Below are positions 58,824 through 64,000 of a stretch of DNA of 64,000 nucleotides, piece by piece. The stretch's first letter is position 1. Every line of letters begins with the position of its first letter. Source of the stretch: Pardosa pseudoannulata (Eukaryota > Arthropoda > Arachnida > Araneae > Lycosidae). A program made the translations under genes and the position numbers. Under the pieces are notes generated by a model. That model had not been told where the DNA came from. It did no database searches and was given only the letters and a program-made list of their open reading frames with translations. The stretch lies in the NCBI GenBank assembly GCA_032207245.1, contig CM063510.1, positions 157,143,258 through 157,207,257 of the forward strand. Direction: 5' to 3'.

Positions 58824-59699
58824 TGGGGCACATTTTGATTTGACATGGTCAATTCATGCTGTATTATGTTTTTATTCTTATAGACTTTTAGGCTGTTTGT
58901 TTCCTTTAAAAAATTAAATTCAATATACACTTTGTATATCATTTCAACATTCCTTTAATAATTTAGATGTGTAAGATTTAGAGGAGAGTCAACTTTTAAG
59001 GGATTAAAACCTGGAATTTACTCGAATAAAATCATTTCAAAATTTATTATATTTCTATTTCTTGTTAGTATTCCTGATTGAACAGATTTTAAACATTCAT
59101 TATTTAGCTATGTTTATAAGAACAAGTGAAGCCATTAGTTTTGTATATTCATTTGTTGAAATCAAATTTTCTTGAGGCCTTATCACATTTTATTTTAAAC
59201 ATTTTGAAAAAGCAATAGATTCAGTTCTGGATTTTTTTCCTTTTAATAAGTAGATGTGTCATATAATAGTAAAATATTTTCAAATCACTAAAAGACCTTA
59301 TCACAAGTATAAAAATAAATCTGAAATAAACTTAGTTAAAAAATTTTAGCTGTATTGTAAGAAATTTGCACATTCTTTGTCAGTAAAAGGATTGATATAC
59401 TAACACATCAACATGTGTGTTAAAAAAGTAACAGATTCAGTTTGGGTTTCTTTTTCCTTATTGAAAAATAGTGGATATCTTGTGTGATTGCAAAACATTT
59501 TCACCCCTTAAAGGCGTTATCACAAGTCTGAATTAAAAATAAATCAGTTGCAAATTTTTTGGTGCAACACAAAAAAAATCTGTACTTTTTTTACTTTTTA
59601 AGTAATAACTTGGGGACATGTGGAATTTGTTCACCATTATATTATAGGTAGAACATATAGGTGGCCAATTTAAATCCTTAAATCAACACGAAGAAACAA
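58824..59699. other. AT-rich DNA without recognisable genes
   Basis: Two loosely similar stretches (TTCAGTTCTGGATTTTTTTCC near 59220 and TTCAGTTTGGGTTTCTTTTTCC near 59435, each followed by a CTTATCACAAGT-like block) suggest an old internal duplication. No coding content. Confidence 0.4.
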
Positions 59700-59925
59700 A
59701 GTTGGTTCTCATAATTAAGAATCAGGGACCAGGCAAAACATCTCCTGGCTTGGTCTGTTACTTTCAGAGGTATTGTTTGGGTACTTGAAGGACATTGGGA
59801 CCACTAACCTATTTTACATGCCATAGCTGTCATTAATGAACATATCATATCTTTGGCTGGCTTGAGCTTTGAACATTATAACACACACACACGTCGGCAT
59901 GTAAAAAAGGTCTTTAGTTAATCGC
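59700..59925 (-). mobile_element. SINE family 2, diverged reverse copy
   Basis: On the minus strand: CTCAAGCCAGCCAAAGATAT, GGCATGTAAAATAGGTTAG, CAATGTCCTTCAAGT, AACAATACCTCTGAAAGT. These blocks match the 63.5-kb copy. Confidence 0.65.
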
Positions 59926-61645
59926 AAGGTCTAAAAAGCTGGATATTAATTCTGTATCTCAACAACTCTGATTTGAAAAATGTTTATTGGGATAATAAAA
60001 TGCATCAAATAAGTATTTTTTTTTTCAATTTATAGAATACACAATAATTGATTATCAAAAAGTATACCAACAATAACAAAAAAAAAATGATGTGTATTTT
60101 TTTATGAATGCAATTTTATTTTTATAAATTGTATAAATTTTTTTTTGAGCAAAAATTGACTGAACTTAATTAATTTGAACTTTCCTATGAGAAAATACAA
60201 TTTCAAGATATTTCTGGTCTTGTTGAATTTCATTAATTCAAAGTATATATTCCAGAAACAATCTTGTGAAACTGATCAAGCGATAAAGGAAACATTGAGA
60301 TGAAATCTAAACTTACTGTTACCATTTATTGAGGATCCTACCAACAAACGGTATTGATTACGGTTTATACAGATTTAAAAAAAGAAAAAAAAATTCCTTA
60401 TATATATTTTTTTTTCATTTAGAATAGTAGAAAGCATGGAATTACACAAATTTCAAGTAGTTAACATGGTTGGAGTGACATTATTTGTAAAAGAAATTTT
60501 ATTGCAGTTTTTAGTTTCATATGAAGTTATGATGGTAATAAGAAAAAAAGAAACAAATTTGAATTTTTTTTTTTTTTTTTTTTTTTTTTTGTAAAAGGTG
60601 TATATGCTTTATACCTCAAATGTAGTTACTGAAATACTGCCATTTTTACACAAGAATAAAAAATATTTTCAGAATATTTTTTATACATTTTTCTAACATA
60701 ATTGGCAATAATGGTGATTTTCTTTTTTCATTTTTCCAGTATTTTAGTAATTTTTTAAAAATTCCCCAAGTTTTTCAGAACCTGAAGCAATCCTGATGTT
60801 GGCAACTATTCATTACTACAGAACTGCAACTATTAATATAACCATCTATTAAAGCTGATTGATGAAGTAACATTGAAATTTGGGTATGTTGGAGATCTGC
60901 AACATAGTGATACCAAGGTTTTAAGAGTCTTGGTTTCTTATTATCAATTAAAAAATAGCACATAAGAAAATATATTTTATAATGTTGAATTTAAATTTAA
61001 ATCTTACGAACTAAAATTATACCTTGCACAGAACCCTTCATGGGCATAGAGAAAATTCCATTTATTGGTCATTTGCTATGGAGAGATGAGAAGTGGGTCC
61101 TCTTTTCTTGTGACTTTGTGTTCCATTGCTTACATCATCTGTAATTGAAAGCTAATTTTGGGATAGAATTTCAAATACTGGTTGAGCGTACATCCCATGG
61201 AACCACACACTTCTTTGCTTAGAAGTTTACAGAATTACCTTTCCCTTTTCTCTCAACTAATAGATGAATATTCCATCTATTAGCTGAAGAACTAAAGCTA
61301 TTTAGAATGTTAACTAGTGTATATTGGGTTTTGAGTTACCCACAGGTGTATGTTGTAATGATCATATAAGTGTGAAATAATCTTCCCAGGACCCACAAAA
61401 GGGTTAATTTCCATCTAGATTTTTTTTTTTTTTTTACTCAATTCATGTTAGGTCATTAAGTCTTACAACTAACAGTTAAAAAAGAAATTTCATTATAATT
61501 TCATAAAATATATGACCAAGAAATATATTTTAGTATAAATAAATAATTTAATCAAAAGGTTTTTCTTTTTTTAATTTAAGCATACAGTGAAAGGCTGATT
61601 TTTCATGTGCATCTTAAATTTATGTATATATATCAGGTTGTATAT
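59926..61645. other. AT-rich DNA without recognisable genes
   Basis: Includes a T27 run at 60564-60590 and a short hairpin CTAATAGATG/CATCTATTAG at 61257-61283. Nothing else recognised. Confidence 0.4.
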
Positions 61646-61659
61646 CTTAGTTTTCCAAT

Positions 61660-62262
61660 TAGTGTGCTCAAAATCATCTAACAAGCGAATGCCTATTTAC
61701 ACGTGAAAATAATGTAAGTAATGATTTTATTAAATGTTGTAACTGCAACGGAAATCATCCTGCAAGTTACAAAGGATGCAATAAATTCCCTAAACCCCCC
61801 AGTAATTCTAAAATTAATAAACCTTCCTATGAAACTAAAAATACTCAATCTACTAATAATAATTCTTTTAATGGTAAATCTTATGCGCAAACCATTCAAA
61901 ACTCCACGGAAACTAAAAATACCCAAAGTTTAAATGCAGAAAAAGTTAAACAAAATAACTCTGCCCTTAATGAAATAATTGAATTTGGAAAATTAATTTC
62001 TGAAATATTAAAATCTCTTGAAATCAATAACGTAAAAGCTCTCATAACCAAACTTAAAGATCTTCTAGTTAACTTGAAAAATTCTACTGATCCTAGTGAT
62101 CGCCTTCGTATTATTTTGGACTCTGTTCAAAATTTTCTTTAAGTTAACTTTTTCGGTTCTAGTTTTCTCACCACCGCTAGTTCCCATTTTGCCTGTGTGA
62201 TAGTTTTTCGGAGTTAGAGAACTCGGCCCAGGCAACTTCGTGAACCATCTCTTTCTGTGTGG
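61660..62262 (+). mobile_element. Non-LTR retrotransposon fragment carrying only gag-like ORF1
   Basis: A perfect 14-bp direct repeat CTTAGTTTTCCAAT flanks the segment (61646-61659 and 62263-62276), as produced by target-primed insertion. It begins inside ORF1 (5' truncation) and ends about 120 bp after the ORF1 stop, with no reverse transcriptase and no poly(A). Confidence 0.8.
61663..62142 (+). pseudogene. Gag-like ORF1 fragment (zinc knuckle) of a Jockey-type element
   Basis: The frame is open for 159 codons to TAA at 62140-62142, with no start codon because it enters at the insertion junction. It encodes HLTSECLF, then KCCNCNGNHPASYKGC, a C-x2-C-x3-H-x6-C knuckle typical of arthropod Jockey-clade ORF1 proteins (C..C.GNHPA.Y.GC). 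An Asn/Ser/Thr-rich middle and a Leu/Ile/Lys-rich helical tail (IIEFGKLISEILKSLEI, LKDLLVNLKNSTDPSDRL) follow. The role in the element is RNA binding. The absence of internal stops suggests a young copy. Confidence 0.75.
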
Positions 62263-62608
62263 CTTAGTTTTCCAATCATAATATATTTGTCATATAACTA
62301 ACTCTCACCTATCTCATTTATTTTAGAAATTAAGTAGAGAATTTTTTTTTTTTTGAAAAAGGGATGGTAGTAAAATAAAGGGTAATATTCAAGTAAACTG
62401 GTAAGATATTCTTAGAACTCTGAGTTAAAAAGGATTAAAGCATGACTATTTTATATACAAATTTAAATGTTATTCATCCAATTAATGAATTTGAGTGTGT
62501 TTGCAAGTCTTTTGAATTCAGCAACATTAAAATGATTAATTTTTTGCTCTTTGAAATTATATACCTAAATGATCTCTCAAAGCACAGTGCTGTAGATTGG
62601 TACATGAA

Positions 62609-63213
62609 ATTTAAAAAAAAATTCCTCTCTTTCACGAGAATTATTAAACCATAACTTTCACAATGACGAGCTACACTCGTCATGCGATTAAAGTTACTGT
62701 TAAATATGATAATTTAGTTTAAAATTTCTAGTGTACTGAATTTGGCAACACTTTTATATCACTTGTGAAAATCACAAGTCACTATTGCATATTGTTTACT
62801 TGGTACAAGTCATTGCCAAATTAATGAGTCAGAATAAAAGAAAACCTACTAAGAAATGCCGTGTGTGTTACAAGAATCAAATTAAAAGTGAGACTACTTG
62901 GCGGTGTAAACAATTAAGAATTCCTTTGCACTTTGTTTTGAAAAGTACCACTAACTTGAAGACTATTATCTGTATACCTTATTAATGTTTTGCTTTGATA
63001 TTTTCTTAATTTTACTGTTTCTGACATTATTTAACACTATGTAAAAAGTGGATTTTAATTAAGAATATGTAAGAATTGTAAAATGAAACAAGTTTTTTAA
63101 ATAAAAATTAAATGGTTATTTCATGCACAGTTTTTCATTATTAAATCATACTAGAAGGGGTTAAAAAAAAATTCATCTCTTTCACAAGAGTTATTAAACC
63201 ATAACTTTCAGCA
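62609..63213. repeat. Pair of direct repeats flanking the piggyBac relic
   Basis: ATTCCTCTCTTTCACGAG...ATTATTAAACCATAACTTTC near 62619-62660 recurs as ATTCATCTCTTTCACAAG...GTTATTAAACCATAACTTTC near 63170-63211. The segment between contains the piggyBac tail. Confidence 0.65.
62806..62990 (+). pseudogene. piggyBac transposase C-terminal cysteine-rich relic
   Basis: Reads KRKPTKKCRVCYKNQIKSE, then TTWRCKQ in one frame; a shifted frame continues FALCFEKYH, stop, LEDY. KPTR.C.VC...IR.ET...C..C...LC...CFE.YHTL.DY is the cross-braced zinc-binding end of piggyBac transposases. The frameshift and stop show it is inactive. Only this tail is recognisable. Confidence 0.75.
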
Positions 63214-63283
63214 TGCAACTCAATCTAAAACTCTAAATTTTTAGACATTAAATGTATATTGTTTTAAAATCTTGTTTCTGCTA

Positions 63284-63448
63284 GCCGAACGATGGCTGAT
63301 TGGTTAGGTTGCTGGGCTTCGGTACCGGAGTTCGTATCCCACATTGGCATGGATGTTCATAGCCGTTTGGAATCGGCTTTAAGCTGTAGGTCCCAGTCTC
63401 ATTAGCCCTCGTGTTGCAAAAAGTAAACAGTAGCACTTCAAACCAAAC
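63284..63448 (+). mobile_element. SINE family 1 copy
   Basis: Head GCCGAACGATGGCTGATTGG, GGTACCGGAGTTCG with part of the B box lost, tail CAAACCAAAC. It is flanked by a perfect 13-bp duplication CTTGTTTCTGCTA (63271-63283 and 63449-63461). Confidence 0.9.
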
Positions 63449-63460
63449 CTTGTTTCTGCT

Positions 63461-63772
63461 AATGAAGCTGTAGTAGCTCAGTTGGCAAAAACACTGATCT
63501 TACAACCAGAATGTTACAAACTTGAGGTTTGAGCCAGTCAAAGATCCATAGTGTCTGACTGGGGGCATGTAAAATAGGTTTGGGGTTGCAATGACCTTCA
63601 AGTTAATGAACAATACCTCCGAAAGTGGCAAGCCAAGCCTGGGGTTTTTTGTTTTTAAATTATCTAGTGGGCACCTATATGGTGCTTCCATAAAAAAAAT
63701 GGTCAACAAATACCTGTAGCTTGGTAGTAGCAAATGGTATAAAAGTAAGTGATCTGGCATTAAAAATAATAA
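63461..63772 (+). mobile_element. SINE family 2, best-preserved copy
   Basis: A-box-like TAGTAGCTCAGTTGGC, B-box-like GAGGTTTGAGCC, then GGCATGTAAAATAGGTTTGG, AATGACCTTCAAGTTAATG and AAGCCAAGCCTGGGG. It is flanked by TGTTTCTGCT at 63451-63460 and 63773-63782, and is 3' bounded by an AATAAT tail. Confidence 0.8.
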
Positions 63773-63786
63773 TGTTTCTGCTCATC

Positions 63787-63809
63787 TTTTTTTTTTTTTT
63801 TTTTTTTTT
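63787..63809. repeat. Poly(T) run
   Basis: 23 T residues followed by a short GT repeat. The remaining 190 bp of the window contain nothing recognised. Confidence 0.9.
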
Positions 63810-64000
63810 GTGAGTGTGTGTGTGTACTTATGTGTGATAAAATAGTACTTTACAAATTAAATTGTTTGTTAATTATTTTATGTGTGCAGATGCATAAGTT
63901 AACTACTTAAAATTATCAGCAACCTTTTGCCCTTGAAGCCAATCATTCAAGTAAAACTAAATTCACAAAATATATGAATTATGTAAGCCTTGATATGATT

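Noticed and set aside
1..64000. CRISPR arrays, bacterial operons, rRNA genes
   Set aside because: No regularly spaced repeats with spacers, no operon-like gene packing, and no rRNA-like sequence; introns and SINEs show this is eukaryotic nuclear DNA.

Overview
This window is AT-rich, intron-bearing eukaryotic DNA dominated by decayed transposons. It contains one convincing protein-coding gene. The mix of hAT, piggyBac, pogo-like, BEL/Pao, non-LTR and tRNA-derived SINE sequences, with long (TA)n tracts, fits an arthropod genome. I lean towards an arachnid such as a spider, but that is an inference and no single sequence here proves it.

The gene is a calcium-binding mitochondrial carrier of the SCaMC / ATP-Mg:phosphate carrier type (SLC25A23/24/25 group). 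It lies on the + strand, with nine coding exons between 39258 and 50601. All nine exons join in frame through GT-AG introns and give the last 410 residues of the protein: part of EF-hand 2, EF-hands 3 and 4, then three mitochondrial-carrier repeats and the stop. The start codon, EF-hand 1 and the rest of EF-hand 2 are not found, so the first 39 kb is either a 5' intron of this gene or intergenic DNA. A long 3' UTR is possible, with candidate poly(A) signals at 50852 and 56371.

From 1 to 39 kb I see only mobile-element debris. There is a minus-strand BEL/Pao pol relic (5.3-6.6 kb) and several hAT elements with CAGGG-type ends. Three related internally deleted hAT copies (17.7, 30.9 and 37.2 kb) each keep a readable C-terminal transposase piece. 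Three further, unrelated hAT transposase tails lie at 19.2, 20.9 and 28.0 kb. A pogo-like element is at 15.3 kb. An unassigned family with CCTCCACACTATGG ends is at 7.4, 14.1 and 25 kb, and many SINE copies are scattered throughout.

The introns of the carrier gene also hold a hAT-like element (40.2-42.2 kb), an element with a 6-bp duplication (44.5 kb), nested SINEs (47 kb), a (TA/TG) microsatellite (48 kb) and another SINE (49.5 kb). From 56.4 to 64 kb there are an LTR-like sequence (58.3 kb), a non-LTR gag-like fragment with a 14-bp target duplication and no reverse transcriptase (61.7 kb), a piggyBac transposase tail (62.8 kb) and two adjacent SINEs of different families (63.3-63.8 kb).

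Most open frames of 60-140 codons are chance or microsatellite frames. I do not see a new multi-gene system. The most interesting items are the gag-only element, the recurring hAT tail, the nested insertions whose order can be read from target duplications, and the altered EF-hand 2 of the carrier.
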